DNA of 64,000 nucleotides from SHXO01 sp964523885 (GCA_964523885.1 CAZFYX010000044.1:1-64000); one strand, 5' to 3'. Numbered from the stretch's first letter, positions 33,457-44,507 are shown. Program-made: numbers and translations. The notes: generated by a model not told the origin, from the sequence alone.

Positions 33457-34851
33457 ATGGCTCTTATGTGGAGACAGCTGCTCCCCGCTGCATTCGCCCT
33501 CGCGTTGCCGTTCGCGGCCGCCGCAGAGGTCGTCCTGCCCGACTTCGCAGACCTGGTCGAGCGCCAGGGGCCTGCGGTGGTCAACATCAGCACCACCTCG
33601 GCCGCGCGCGCGCAGCAGGCGTTGCCGCCGGGGGCGGAGGAGGATCCCTTCTTCGACTTCTTCCGGCGCTTCGGGCCGCCGCAGCCGCGCGAGTACGAGG
33701 CGCGGTCGCTGGGTTCCGGTTTCATCCTCAGCAACGATGGCTACATCCTGACCAACGGGCATGTCGTCGACGCGGCCGACGAGATCACCGTGCGCCTGAC
33801 GGACAAGCGCGAGTTCAAGGCCAGGGTGATCGGGGTGGACAAGCGGACCGACGTCGCCGTGCTCAAGATCGATGCCGCCTCGCTCCCGGTCGTGGCGATC
33901 GGTGATCCCACCAAGCTGCGCGTCGGTGAGTGGGTCGTCGCGATCGGCTCGCCCTTCGGGTTCGACAATACCGTCACCGCCGGCATCGTCAGCGCGAAGG
34001 GCCGCTCCCTGCCGCAGGAGAACTTCGTCCCGTTCATCCAGACCGACGTGGCGATCAACCCCGGCAACTCCGGCGGGCCGCTGTTCAACCTCAAGGGCGA
34101 GGTGATCGGGATCAACAGCATGATCTTCAGCCGGACCGGCGGGTTCATGGGCGTGTCTTTCGCGATCCCGATCGATGTCGCCGTGGACGTGGCCAGGCAG
34201 CTGCAGACCACCGGCAGGGTCAGCCGGGGCCGCATCGGCGTGGTTATCCAGGAGGTGACGAAGGAACTGGCCGATTCGTTCGGACTGCCGCGGGCGACCG
34301 GGGCACTGGTCAACTCAGTGGAGAAGGGCGGGCCGGCGGACAAGGCGGGGATCCAGGCGAGCGACGTGATTCTGAAGTTCGACAACAAGGAGATCGAGTC
34401 GTCCAACGAGCTGCCGCGCATCGTCGCGGCCACCCGCCCGGGCATGAAGGTGCCGGTGCAGGTCTGGCGCAAGGGCGAGCGCAAGGAGTTCACGATCACC
34501 GTCGGCGAGACGCCCGACGAGCGCGGACAGAAGCGCGCCCAGGCCAGGAAGCCGGCGGGCGAGACGCTGGGCAAGCTCGGGCTCACCGTGTCCGAGGTGC
34601 CGGCGGATCAGCGCAAGGAACTGAACGTTTCCGGCGGCGTCCTGGTGGAGAACGCCGACGGGGTGGCGGCGCGGGCAGGTATCCGCCGCGGCGACGTGAT
34701 CCTGGCGGTCAACAACCAGGAGGTCAAATCGGTCGAGGAGTTCAGCAAGCTGATGGCGCCGACCGACAAGCCGCGCACGGTCGCCCTGCTGATCCGGCGC
34801 GGCGAGGGCTCCATCTACGTGCCGCTGCGGATCGGCAACGGCGGCAACTGA
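33457..34851 (+). CDS. mucD: Periplasmic serine protease DegQ/MucD (HtrA family)
   Basis: Predicted 464-aa HtrA-type protease and chaperone acting on misfolded envelope proteins. Signal peptide (cleavage near AAAAE), trypsin-like domain with His102 (TNGHVVDA), Asp132 (RTDVAVLKID) and Ser205 (NPGNSGGPLF), then two PDZ domains (from about residues 265 and 375). Position after rseB is the MucD arrangement. Start may be ATG 33457 or 33466. Confidence 0.95.
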   Translation: MALMWRQLLPAAFALALPFAAAAEVVLPDFADLVERQGPAVVNISTTSAARAQQALPPGAEEDPFFDFFRRFGPPQPREYEARSLGSGFILSNDGYILTNGHVVDAADEITVRLTDKREFKARVIGVDKRTDVAVLKIDAASLPVVAIGDPTKLRVGEWVVAIGSPFGFDNTVTAGIVSAKGRSLPQENFVPFIQTDVAINPGNSGGPLFNLKGEVIGINSMIFSRTGGFMGVSFAIPIDVAVDVARQLQTTGRVSRGRIGVVIQEVTKELADSFGLPRATGALVNSVEKGGPADKAGIQASDVILKFDNKEIESSNELPRIVAATRPGMKVPVQVWRKGERKEFTITVGETPDERGQKRAQARKPAGETLGKLGLTVSEVPADQRKELNVSGGVLVENADGVAARAGIRRGDVILAVNNQEVKSVEEFSKLMAPTDKPRTVALLIRRGEGSIYVPLRIGNGGN

Positions 34852-34857
34852 CCCACC

Positions 34858-34889
34858 CGCTGCGGCAGCGGTTCTGCGCTGCCGCAGCG
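34858..34889. repeat. Perfect 13-bp hairpin between mucD and lepA
   Basis: CGCTGCGGCAGCG (34858-34870) and CGCTGCCGCAGCG (34877-34889) pair perfectly around GTTCTG. No T run follows on the plus strand, so it is not a classic terminator. It may stabilise the end of the sigma-E operon mRNA. TAGAAT at 34903-34908 is a possible -10 box for lepA, with no good -35. The rest of the 285-bp gap to lepA shows no gene. Confidence 0.65.
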
Positions 34890-35136
34890 CGGAAAAATCC
34901 GCTAGAATCGCGCCTTTACCGAAGGGCGGCAGTCATCGGCTGCGCCGGACGGGGGCCCGGGATGCAAGCGCCGGGCGCAGCGGTTCGGCGTGCCACGCCC
35001 GGCAGCAGTGCCCGTGCGCGCGGCGCCGCACGCGCCGCGGCGGTCCCGGCCTTCCAGTCCAGAGCGCAGATCCCCCGACCGGTCCCGCGACCGGCGCCAG
35101 CCCGCACGGCGACCGTCTCAACAGCCTGCCATCTCG

Positions 35137-36930
<1,794 letters not shown>

Positions 36931-36958
36931 CCCCCACCCCCATCGCGCCTGGAACGCC

Positions 36959-37876
36959 ATGAACTTCGCCCTGGGAATGCTGCTGCTGCTGGTGCTGACC
37001 GGCGGCATCTGGTTGCTCGACCGGTTCTGGCTCAAGCCACGGCGGGACCTGCGGGTGCGGGCGGCCCTGGAGCAGGCCGGGGACAAGGTTGCGCTAAAGC
37101 CGGGGGAGTCGCAGGCCGATTATGAAGCGAGGCGCGCGGCGGTCCTGGGCGGGATCCACGAGAGCGTTGGGCGCGAGCCCTGGTGGGTCGAGTACTCCAA
37201 GAGCTTCTTCCCGGTCATCCTGCTGGTGTTCGTGCTCCGCTCGTTCCTGGTGGAGCCGTTCAAGATCCCGTCCGGATCGATGATCCCGACCCTTCTGGTC
37301 GGGGATTTCATCCTGGTGAACAAGTTCACCTACGGAATCCGGCTGCCGGTGGCGAACGTGAAGGTGCTGGACGTGAACTCGCCGGCACGCGGCGAAGTGA
37401 TGGTGTTCCGCTACCCCGAGAACCCCGCGCTGGACTACATCAAGCGGGTGGTGGGGCTGCCGGGCGATACGGTGACCTACCGGGACAAGCAGCTGTTCAT
37501 CAACGGCCAGGTGGTGCCGATGACGCCGGAGTCGGACTACCAGTACGCGGAGGGCGGGGTGAACTATGTGTCGGTCAAGCGCTACCGGGAGGCGCTCGGC
37601 AACCACCCGCACGACGTGCTGGTCAACCCGGAAGTGCCGCCGATCCAGCTCGCCGGCGTGCGCCAGTTCCCCTACCGGCAGAACTGCCGCTACGAGGAAT
37701 GGGGGTTCGAGTGCAAGGTCCCCGAGGGGCATTTCTTCCTCATGGGCGACAACCGCGACAGCAGCAGCGACAGCCGCTACTGGGGCTTCGTGCCCGAGCG
37801 CAACATCGTGGGCAAGGCATTCATGATCTGGTGGAATTTCGGTGATTTCGGCCGGATCGGAACAGGGATAAACTGA
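36959..37876 (+). CDS. lepB: Signal peptidase I
   Basis: Inner-membrane leader peptidase (305 aa) that removes signal peptides. Two N-terminal membrane helices (about residues 2-20 and 83-98), catalytic Ser107 in PSGSMIPTLL, general base Lys162 in DYIKRVVGLPGD, and the box GDNRDSSSDSRYWG. The extra hydrophilic insert before the second helix is normal for proteobacterial LepB. It lies 28 bp after lepA. Confidence 0.97.
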   Translation: MNFALGMLLLLVLTGGIWLLDRFWLKPRRDLRVRAALEQAGDKVALKPGESQADYEARRAAVLGGIHESVGREPWWVEYSKSFFPVILLVFVLRSFLVEPFKIPSGSMIPTLLVGDFILVNKFTYGIRLPVANVKVLDVNSPARGEVMVFRYPENPALDYIKRVVGLPGDTVTYRDKQLFINGQVVPMTPESDYQYAEGGVNYVSVKRYREALGNHPHDVLVNPEVPPIQLAGVRQFPYRQNCRYEEWGFECKVPEGHFFLMGDNRDSSSDSRYWGFVPERNIVGKAFMIWWNFGDFGRIGTGIN

Positions 37877-37889
37877 CCGGAGGTGCTGC

Positions 37890-38249
37890 ATGCGCAGACA
37901 GCGCGGCCTGAGTCTCATCGGCCTGATCATCATCGCGGCGGTGCTGGCCTTCACGGCCATCATCGGTTTCAAGCTCATGCCGGCCTACATCGAGTACTTC
38001 ACCATCAAGCGCGTGATCCAGGATCTGGCGGAGGGGCGGGAGGTGCGCGGCGGCAGTCCACGGGACGTGCAGGCCGCGTTCGATCGCCGGGCGCAGATCG
38101 ACAACATCTCCTCGATCAAGGGCAGTGACCTGGAAGTGTCCAAGTCCGGCGACGGCGGCTTCCAGGTGGCCGCCGCCTACGTCGTCCAGGTGCCGCTGTT
38201 CGGCAACGTCAACGCGTGCATCGACTTCACGGCGGAGGCGGGGCGCTGA
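37890..38249 (+). CDS. DUF4845 membrane protein
   Basis: Predicted 119-aa protein with one N-terminal membrane helix (GLSLIGLIIIAAVLAFTAI) resembling a pilin-like leader, then a small exposed domain (AYIEYFTIKRVIQDLAEG). DUF4845 genes sit between lepB and rnc in beta- and gammaproteobacteria, exactly as here. Function unknown. It has a GGAGG ribosome-binding site. Confidence 0.88.
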   Translation: MRRQRGLSLIGLIIIAAVLAFTAIIGFKLMPAYIEYFTIKRVIQDLAEGREVRGGSPRDVQAAFDRRAQIDNISSIKGSDLEVSKSGDGGFQVAAAYVVQVPLFGNVNACIDFTAEAGR

Positions 38250-38265
38250 CATCGCCAGCGAGGCA

Positions 38266-38943
38266 ATGTCCCAGCAGGAGCTCCTCAAACGTCTCGGCCA
38301 TCCCTTCGCGCAGCCCCGCCTGCTGCGCCAGGCCCTCACCCACCGCAGCTACGGCGCGCCCCACAACGAGCGCCTCGAGTTCCTGGGTGATGCGGTCCTG
38401 AACTGCGTCATCGCCGCCCAGCTCTTCGACCGCTTTCCCGGACTGCCCGAAGGCAATCTCTCGCGACTGCGCGCTGCCCTGGTGAACCAGGACAGCCTGA
38501 GCGAGGTTGCGCAGGGCCTCGACCTGGGCGACTGCCTGCAGCTGGGCGAAGGCGAGCTCAAGAGCGGGGGCTTCCGGCGACCATCGATCCTGGCCGATGC
38601 GCTCGAGGCGATCATCGGTGCGGTATACCTGGATGCCGGGTTCGATGCGGCGGCTGCCCTGGTGGCCCGTCTGTTCGACGCACGGCTGCAGGGACTGGAT
38701 CCCAGGACCCTGGGCAAGGATCCCAAGACCCTGCTGCAGGAACTGCTGCAGGGGAGGCGCTTTGCGCTGCCGCGCTACAGTGTGCTGAACGTGGAGGGCG
38801 AGGCGCACGACCAGCACTTCCACGTCGAGTGCCTCATTCCGGAGCTGGACATCCGCACCCTGGGCGAAGGTCCCAGCCGCCGGGCCGCCGAGCAGAGTGC
38901 GGCACGGGCGGCGTACGACCTCGCGCAGCAGACCCCCCGATGA
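38266..38943 (+). CDS. rnc: Ribonuclease III
   Basis: Double-strand RNA endonuclease (225 aa) for rRNA and mRNA processing. The catalytic signature is NERLEFLGDAVLN, with Glu and Asp metal ligands plus the second pair (DALEAIIGAVYLDAG). The C-terminal dsRNA-binding domain is present (DPKTLLQELLQGRR...GEGPSRRAAEQSAARAA). ATG 38266 gives the usual length. Its stop overlaps the era start (ATGA). Confidence 0.97.
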   Translation: MSQQELLKRLGHPFAQPRLLRQALTHRSYGAPHNERLEFLGDAVLNCVIAAQLFDRFPGLPEGNLSRLRAALVNQDSLSEVAQGLDLGDCLQLGEGELKSGGFRRPSILADALEAIIGAVYLDAGFDAAAALVARLFDARLQGLDPRTLGKDPKTLLQELLQGRRFALPRYSVLNVEGEAHDQHFHVECLIPELDIRTLGEGPSRRAAEQSAARAAYDLAQQTPR

Positions 38944-39830
38944 CGATCCAGGTCCACCACGCCGGCACGATCGCCATCGTCGGGCGCCCCAATGTCGGCA
39001 AGTCGACCCTGCTCAACCGGCTGGTCGGCCAGAAACTGAGCATCACCTCGCGCCGGCCGCAGACCACGCGTCACCGCATCCTCGGCATCGTCACGCAGCC
39101 CGAAACCCAGTTCGTGTTCGTCGACACGCCGGGCCTGCAGAGCCGCCATGCCACGCGGCTGAACCGGGTCATGAACCGCACTGCGGTCCAGGCCCTCGAG
39201 CAAGTCGACGCAGTGCTCGTGGTGTGCGAAGCGCTGCGCTGGACCGCGGAGGACCGCCAGGTGCTCAAGCTGCTGCCCGAGGGCATTCCTGCCGTGGCCG
39301 CGGTCAGCAAGGTGGATCTGGTGAAGGACAAGGCGAAGCTGTTGCCGTTCCTGTCGCAGCTCGCGCAAGCCCACCCGTTCCGGGCGATCGTGCCGGTGAG
39401 CGCGAAGACCGGGTTGCAGGTCGAGGCGCTGCTGGCCGAGATGGCGCCCCTGCTGCCCGAGGGGCCGGCGTTCTACGGCGAGGACGAGCTGACCGACCGC
39501 ACGGAGCGGTTCCTCGCCGCCGAGCGGATCCGGGAGAAGCTCTTCCGCCTGCTGGGCGAGGAGGTGCCCTACTCGGCGACGGTCGAGATCGAGAGGTTCG
39601 AGCTGGACGGCAACCTGCGCCGGATCGCCGCGGCCATCATCGTCGACCGACCGGGACAGAAGCCGATCCTGATCGGCAGGGGCGGGGAGAAGCTCAAGGC
39701 GATCGGGTCGCAGGCGCGCGAGGACCTGGAGAAGCTGTTCGGCGGCAAGGTGTTCCTGGAGCTGTGGGTCAAGGTCAAGCGCGGCTGGATGGACGATGCG
39801 GCTGCACTGAAGCGCCTCGGCTATGATTGA
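38940..39830 (+). CDS. era: GTPase Era
   Basis: Ras-like GTPase of 296 aa needed for 16S rRNA maturation and 30S assembly. G motifs: GRPNVGKST, DTPGLQ, SKVDLV (NKxD variant). The C-terminal KH domain carries GQKPILIGRGGEKLKAIG. Note the KVDL in place of NKxD as seen in some Era proteins. Start codon overlaps the rnc stop, so translation is coupled. Followed by recO. Confidence 0.97.
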   Translation: MTIQVHHAGTIAIVGRPNVGKSTLLNRLVGQKLSITSRRPQTTRHRILGIVTQPETQFVFVDTPGLQSRHATRLNRVMNRTAVQALEQVDAVLVVCEALRWTAEDRQVLKLLPEGIPAVAAVSKVDLVKDKAKLLPFLSQLAQAHPFRAIVPVSAKTGLQVEALLAEMAPLLPEGPAFYGEDELTDRTERFLAAERIREKLFRLLGEEVPYSATVEIERFELDGNLRRIAAAIIVDRPGQKPILIGRGGEKLKAIGSQAREDLEKLFGGKVFLELWVKVKRGWMDDAAALKRLGYD

Positions 39831-39851
39831 GGCAGTCACCTTCGACCTCAC

Positions 39852-40601
39852 GTGAACGCCCCCGTCGCCATCGCCCGCGAGCGGACGCACCAGCAGGACG
39901 TCGAGCCCGGCTACGTGCTGCACAGCTATCCGTTCAAGGAAACCAGCCTGGTGGTGGAGACGTTCACCCGCAACTTCGGGCGCGTGGGCCTGGTTGCCAA
40001 GGGGGCGCGGCGTCCGGCCTCGCCGCTGCGCGGCACACTCATGGCATTCCAGCCGCTGCTGCTCGCGTGGTCGGGCAAGTCCGAGCTCAAGGTGCTGCAC
40101 CGGGCCGAGCGGCAACGCGGCCAGGCGCAGCTGGCGGGGTTGCCGCTGATCTGCGGCTTCTACCTCAACGAGCTGCTGCTCAAGCTGATGGCGCGCGACG
40201 ATCCGCACCCGGGCCTGTACGGCCACTATGAGGAGGCCCTCGCCACCCTGCGCGATGGCCAGCCCGTCTCCCTGGTGCTGCGGCGCTTCGAGCGTCGCAT
40301 GCTGGCCGAGCTGGGATACGCCCTGGTGCTTGCGCACGACGTGCACGGCGAACCGGTGCAGCCGCAGCGCACGTACTGCTACGTCGTCGAGCGCGGCCCG
40401 CTGGACGTGGCGGAAGGCGTGCCCGACGCGGAGAGCCCGGAGGTGTCGGGTCAGGCGCTGCTGGACATGGAGCGCGACGAGTATGCCGATGCGGCCACCC
40501 TGCAGCAGGCCAAGGCGCTGATGCGCTACGTCGTCAACCACTACCTCGGCGGCAAGCCGCTGCACACCCGGCAGCTGCTGCGCGAGATGCAACAACTCTG
40601 A
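39852..40601 (+). CDS. recO: DNA repair protein RecO
   Basis: Recombination mediator (249 aa) that with RecR loads RecA on SSB-coated gaps. The N-terminal OB fold is visible (VLHSYPFKETSLVVETFTRN; GRVGLVAKGARRP), followed by the helical domain (GFYLNELLLKLMARDDPHPG). GTG 39852 is the likely start, 21 bp after era. The gene order era-recO-pdxJ-acpS is the standard one. Confidence 0.94.
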   Translation: MNAPVAIARERTHQQDVEPGYVLHSYPFKETSLVVETFTRNFGRVGLVAKGARRPASPLRGTLMAFQPLLLAWSGKSELKVLHRAERQRGQAQLAGLPLICGFYLNELLLKLMARDDPHPGLYGHYEEALATLRDGQPVSLVLRRFERRMLAELGYALVLAHDVHGEPVQPQRTYCYVVERGPLDVAEGVPDAESPEVSGQALLDMERDEYADAATLQQAKALMRYVVNHYLGGKPLHTRQLLREMQQL

Positions 40602-40617
40602 GGGACCGGTACCCGTC

Positions 40618-41346
40618 ATGATCCTGCTCGGCGTCAACATCGATCACGTCGCCACCCTGCGCCAGGCGCGCGGGACGCGCTATCCGAGCCCGGTGCAGGC
40701 CGCGCTCATCGCGGAGGGCGCTGGCGCGGACGTGATCACGCTGCACCTGCGCGAGGACCGGCGCCACATCCAGGATGCGGACGTGCTGATCCTGCGCGAC
40801 GCGCTGTCCGGCCGCATGAACCTCGAATGTGCGGTGGTCGAGGAGATGCTCGCTTTCGCCGTGCGCGTGAAGCCGCACGACGTCTGCCTGGTGCCCGAAC
40901 GTCGGCAGGAGCGCACCACGGAGGGCGGCCTCGATGTCGTCGGGCAGTTCGACCGGGTCCGGGACGCGGCGGCGCGATTGGCCGATGCCGGGGTGCGTGT
41001 GTCCCTGTTCATCGCACCCGACCGCGCGCAGATCGACGCAGCGAAGGCCACCGGCGCCCCGGTGATCGAGATCCACACCGGCACCTATGCCGAGGTCGAG
41101 CACGAGGCCGCCGAGTCGCACGAGCTCGAGCGGGTCCGTGCGGCAGCCCTGTATGCCACGGCACTGGGACTTCACGTCAACGCAGGGCACGGACTGCACT
41201 ACCGCAACGTGCAGCCGATCGCAGCCATCCCGCAGATCGTCGAGCTCAACATCGGCCATGCGATCGTCAGCCATGCGCTGTTCGTGGGCTTTGCCCAGGC
41301 CGTGCGCGAGATGAAGTCGCTGATGCGGGAGGCCCGCCGCCCGTGA
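40618..41346 (+). CDS. pdxJ: Pyridoxine 5'-phosphate synthase
   Basis: Final ring-closing enzyme of the DXP-dependent vitamin B6 pathway (242 aa). It condenses 3-amino-2-oxopropyl phosphate with deoxyxylulose phosphate. Family marks: LGVNIDHVATLRQARGT, ITLHLREDRRHIQD, VCLVPERRQERTTEGG and NAGHGLHYRN. The stop overlaps the GTG of acpS. Confidence 0.97.
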   Translation: MILLGVNIDHVATLRQARGTRYPSPVQAALIAEGAGADVITLHLREDRRHIQDADVLILRDALSGRMNLECAVVEEMLAFAVRVKPHDVCLVPERRQERTTEGGLDVVGQFDRVRDAAARLADAGVRVSLFIAPDRAQIDAAKATGAPVIEIHTGTYAEVEHEAAESHELERVRAAALYATALGLHVNAGHGLHYRNVQPIAAIPQIVELNIGHAIVSHALFVGFAQAVREMKSLMREARRP

Positions 41347-41729
41347 TCTTCGGCATCGGCATCGACGTCGTGGAAGTGTCGCGGGTGGAGCGCCTGCTGG
41401 AGCGCTATGGCGAGCGCTTTGCCGCCCGCACCCTGGGTCCCTGGGAGTGGCCCGGCTTTCGTGCCAGCGCGCGGCCCGCGGCCTACCTGGCCGCACGCTA
41501 TGCCGCGAAGGAGGCGTTCTCCAAGGCCTTGGGTACGGGTCTGCGGCATCCGGTTTCCCTCACCCGCATCGGCGTCACCAACGACGCGCTCGGCAAGCCG
41601 AAGCTGCAGCTCGACGACGCGCTGGAGCGCCTGCTGGCGGCCAGCGGCGTGGGGGCGCGTCATGTCACGTTGAGCCACGAGCGCAGCGTCGCCTGCGCCT
41701 TCGTCGTGCTCGAAAGGGAGCAGCCATGA
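41343..41729 (+). CDS. acpS: Holo-[acyl-carrier-protein] synthase
   Basis: Transfers the 4'-phosphopantetheine arm from CoA to acyl carrier protein (128 aa). The two family motifs are GIDVVEVSRVE near the N-terminus and ARYAAKEAFSKALGTG in the middle, holding the metal-binding Asp and Glu. It starts at GTG 41343 within the pdxJ stop, and its own stop overlaps the nagZ ATG, so three genes are coupled. Confidence 0.95.
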   Translation: MIFGIGIDVVEVSRVERLLERYGERFAARTLGPWEWPGFRASARPAAYLAARYAAKEAFSKALGTGLRHPVSLTRIGVTNDALGKPKLQLDDALERLLAASGVGARHVTLSHERSVACAFVVLEREQP

Positions 41730-42766
41730 GCGTGCGCATGCCGCGCGGACCGGTCATGCTCGATGTCGTCGGCAGGACTCTGGCCGACGAGGACCGTGCC
41801 CGTCTGCTGCATCCGCTGGTCGGCGCGGTCATCCTGTTCGGGCGCAACTACGAGTCGCCGGAACAGCTCCTCGCACTCACGGCGGAAATACGTGCGCTGC
41901 GTGAGCCGCGGCTGCTGATCGGCGTGGACCACGAAGGCGGACGCGTGCAGCGTTTCCGCACCGGGTTCACGCGCATCCCGCCGATGCGTGTGCTGGGACA
42001 ACTCTGGGAACGCGACCGTGCGCAGGCAAGCGCCACGGCGCTGGCGGCGGGAGAGTTGATCGCCGGGGAGCTGTCCGCGGCCGGTGTGGACTTCAGCTTC
42101 ACGCCGGTGCTCGACCTGGACTACGGCTGCAGCAAGGCCATCGGCGACCGTGCCCTGCATCCGGATCCCGAGGTGGTGTCGGAACTCGCCGCTGCGCTGA
42201 TGGCGGGCCTGCAGCGGCACGGGTCGCGCGCGGTCGGCAAGCACTTTCCCGGACACGGCTTCGTGGTCGAGGACTCGCACGTGGCCTTTCCTGTCGACAG
42301 CCGTACGCTCGCGGAGATCGATGCGAGGGACCTGGTCCCGTATCGCCGGCTGATCCCTGCCGGACTCGCGGCGGTCATGCCGGCACACGTGATCTACCCC
42401 GCGGTGGATGAGCGGCCGGCCGGTTTCTCGCGGGTGTGGCTGCAGGACATCCTGCGCAGCCGACTGGGCTTCCGCGGGCTGATCTTCAGCGACGACCTGT
42501 CGATGGAAGCGGCCAGCGTGGCCGGCGGTATCGCCGAGCGCGCCGAGGCGGCACTGGACGCCGGTTGCGACGTCGTGCTGGCGTGCAACCGGCCGGATGC
42601 CGCGGACGAACTGCTGCGGCGGTTGCGCTGGGAACCGGGGCCCGGGTGGATGGAGCGACTCGACGCGATGTACGGTCCGGCATCTGGTACCGGACTCGAA
42701 GCCCTGCGTCAGGATCCGGGCTGGCTCGCGGCGAGCGCCGAACTGGGCCGCTGCCCCACGGCCTGA
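41726..42766 (+). CDS. nagZ: Beta-N-acetylhexosaminidase NagZ
   Basis: Cytosolic glycoside hydrolase family 3 enzyme (346 aa) that releases GlcNAc from anhydro-muropeptides in peptidoglycan recycling. Motifs: GVDHEGGRVQRF, the catalytic loop KHFPGHGFVVEDSH, and the nucleophile Asp in LIFSDDLSMEA. The ATG overlaps the acpS stop. Confidence 0.96.
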   Translation: MSVRMPRGPVMLDVVGRTLADEDRARLLHPLVGAVILFGRNYESPEQLLALTAEIRALREPRLLIGVDHEGGRVQRFRTGFTRIPPMRVLGQLWERDRAQASATALAAGELIAGELSAAGVDFSFTPVLDLDYGCSKAIGDRALHPDPEVVSELAAALMAGLQRHGSRAVGKHFPGHGFVVEDSHVAFPVDSRTLAEIDARDLVPYRRLIPAGLAAVMPAHVIYPAVDERPAGFSRVWLQDILRSRLGFRGLIFSDDLSMEAASVAGGIAERAEAALDAGCDVVLACNRPDAADELLRRLRWEPGPGWMERLDAMYGPASGTGLEALRQDPGWLAASAELGRCPTA

Positions 42767-42781
42767 GGACACGTCCTGGGC

Positions 42782-43741
42782 ATGTCTGCCGGCCACGACC
42801 ACGCGCATGGACACCGTCACGATCATGGCCATGTGCATGGCCACCCCGGGCCCGCGCAAGGACTGACCGGCCGCCGCGCCCTGGCCGCGGCGCTCGTCGT
42901 CACACTGGGCTACGCCGGCATCGAGTTCGCTGCCGGCTGGTGGTTCGGATCGCTGGCGCTGATGAGCGACGCCGGGCACATGGTGTCGGATGCCGCGGCC
43001 CTGGGCCTCGCCTGGTTCGCGGCGTGGGTGGCCCAGCGGCCGCCGGGGAGCCGGCATACGTTCGGGCTGGCGCGCGCGGAGGTCATCGCGGCGTTCGTCA
43101 ACGGGCTGACGCTGCTGCTGCTGGTGCTGTTCATCGCCGTCGAGGCAGTGCAGCGCTTGCTGCACCCCGAGCCCGTGCAAGGCGGCGGGGTGATGGTGGT
43201 GGCCTTCATCGGCCTGCTCGTGAACGTGCTGGTGGCCTACGTGCTGAGCCGCGGAGAGCGCTCACTGAACGTACGGGCTGCGCTGCTGCACGTACTGGGT
43301 GACCTGGTCGGATCGTTCGCCGCGCTGCTGGCGGGCGCTGTCATCTATGCGACAGGGTGGCAGCCGATCGACCCGGTCCTCTCGCTGGTGATCGGTGCGC
43401 TGATCCTGGCCTCCACGTTCCACCTGCTGCGCGATGCCCTGCATGTGCTGATGGAAGGCGTGCCGCGATCGCTGCGGCTGGAGGAAGTGGGCCATGCGCT
43501 GGCGCGCATTCCGCAGGTCCGCGAGGTACACGACCTGCACATCTGGCACATCTCGCCAGGGCAGGTGTCGCTGTCGGCGCACGTGAAGCTGGATGCGCTG
43601 GAACACTGGCCCGGCGTGCTGGCCGAGGCAAGGCACGTGCTGGACGATCGCTTCGGCATCCATCACGTGACGCTGCAGCCCGAACTCGGTACGTCGGCGC
43701 AACCGACCCGATCGGTCATCCGGGTGTTCAGGCGGCGCTGA
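42782..43741 (+). CDS. Cation diffusion facilitator (Zn2+/Co2+ type)
   Basis: Inner-membrane cation/H+ antiporter of 319 aa, likely exporting Zn2+ (CzcD/ZitB group). The N-terminus is His-rich (GHDHAHGHRHDHGHVHGHPG). Six membrane helices carry the paired metal-site motifs DAGHMVSDAAAL (helix 2) and HVLGDLVGS (helix 5), followed by a cytosolic domain (VREVHDLHIWHISPG). Starts 16 bp after nagZ. Convergent with efp. Confidence 0.9.
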   Translation: MSAGHDHAHGHRHDHGHVHGHPGPAQGLTGRRALAAALVVTLGYAGIEFAAGWWFGSLALMSDAGHMVSDAAALGLAWFAAWVAQRPPGSRHTFGLARAEVIAAFVNGLTLLLLVLFIAVEAVQRLLHPEPVQGGGVMVVAFIGLLVNVLVAYVLSRGERSLNVRAALLHVLGDLVGSFAALLAGAVIYATGWQPIDPVLSLVIGALILASTFHLLRDALHVLMEGVPRSLRLEEVGHALARIPQVREVHDLHIWHISPGQVSLSAHVKLDALEHWPGVLAEARHVLDDRFGIHHVTLQPELGTSAQPTRSVIRVFRRR

Positions 43742-43768
43742 CCGGGCCGCCAGCGCCGACGGGCGCGC

Positions 43769-44335
43769 TCAGACGCGCTCGATGTACTCGCCCGAGTCGG
43801 TATTTACCTTGATCTTCTCGCCTTCACCCACGAAGGGCGGGACCATCACAGTGAGGCCGGTCTCGGTCTTGGCCGGCTTGAACGAGCCGGTTGCAGTCGC
43901 GCCCTTGAGTGTGGGTTCGGTCTCGGTGATGGTCAGCACGACGCTGGGGGGCAACTGGACGCCGATCGGGCGCTCGTTGTGGAAGTTCACCAGCACCACC
44001 GTGTTCGGCAGCAGGTATTCGACCTGCCCCTCGAGCAGCTCGGCGGTCAGGTTGAGCTGCTCGAACGTCTCCTTGTCCATGAACACGTAGCTGGAGCCGT
44101 CCTCGTACAGGTACTCCATCTCGCGGCCTTCGACGAACGCACGCTCCACCTTCTCGTCGGTGCGGAAGCGCTGGTTGGTCTTGGTGCCGGATTCGATGTC
44201 CTTCATCTCCACCTGCATGAAGGCTCCGCCGCGGCCACCGACATGGACGTGGTAGCTCTTCAGCACGCGCCAGACGCGCTTGTCGAACTCGATGAGGTTG
44301 CCGGCGCGCACTTCCGTGGCCAGGACTTTTGCCAT
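43769..44335 (-). CDS. efp: Elongation factor P with Arg at the loop tip
   Basis: Helps the ribosome through polyproline stretches (188 aa). All three domains are present: EVRAGNLIEFDKRVWRVLK, ERAFVEGREMEYLYEDG and MVPPFVGEGEKIKVNTDSG. The body looks like Lys-type EF-P (for example HVKPGKGGAF), but the loop reads HVHVGGRGGAF, with Arg35 at the tip and one extra residue. Arg at this place is modified by EarP (rhamnosylation) in Pseudomonas and Neisseria. earP is not adjacent, unlike in many EarP genomes. ATG 44335 is chosen; divergent from uvrC. Confidence 0.95.
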   Translation of the reverse strand: MAKVLATEVRAGNLIEFDKRVWRVLKSYHVHVGGRGGAFMQVEMKDIESGTKTNQRFRTDEKVERAFVEGREMEYLYEDGSSYVFMDKETFEQLNLTAELLEGQVEYLLPNTVVLVNFHNERPIGVQLPPSVVLTITETEPTLKGATATGSFKPAKTETGLTVMVPPFVGEGEKIKVNTDSGEYIERV

Positions 44336-44450
44336 GATGGTATGGAGGTAAGTTGCTGGAAAACCCGCAATTCTACCCCAACCCCCGGCATCGGGGTGCA
44401 TCCGTGACGGGGTGCGCGGCCGATTCGGCAGGGCAGGGCCGGCCAGCGGC

Positions 44451-44456
44451 TATAAT
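44451..44456 (+). promoter_or_regulatory. Candidate uvrC -10 box
   Basis: A perfect TATAAT sits 52 bases before the uvrC ATG in the 172-bp divergent gap between efp and uvrC. No clear -35 hexamer is present in the GC-rich sequence ahead of it. Confidence 0.5.
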
Positions 44457-44507
44457 CGTCCGCACCAGCACGCCACGGGGCCGCTGCCCGAACGGTGCGC
44501 GATTGTC

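Noticed and set aside
34990..35136. N-terminal extension of LepA
   Set aside because: Arg/Pro-rich codons ahead of the conserved MEHIRNFSII start; not found in the family and better read as leader.
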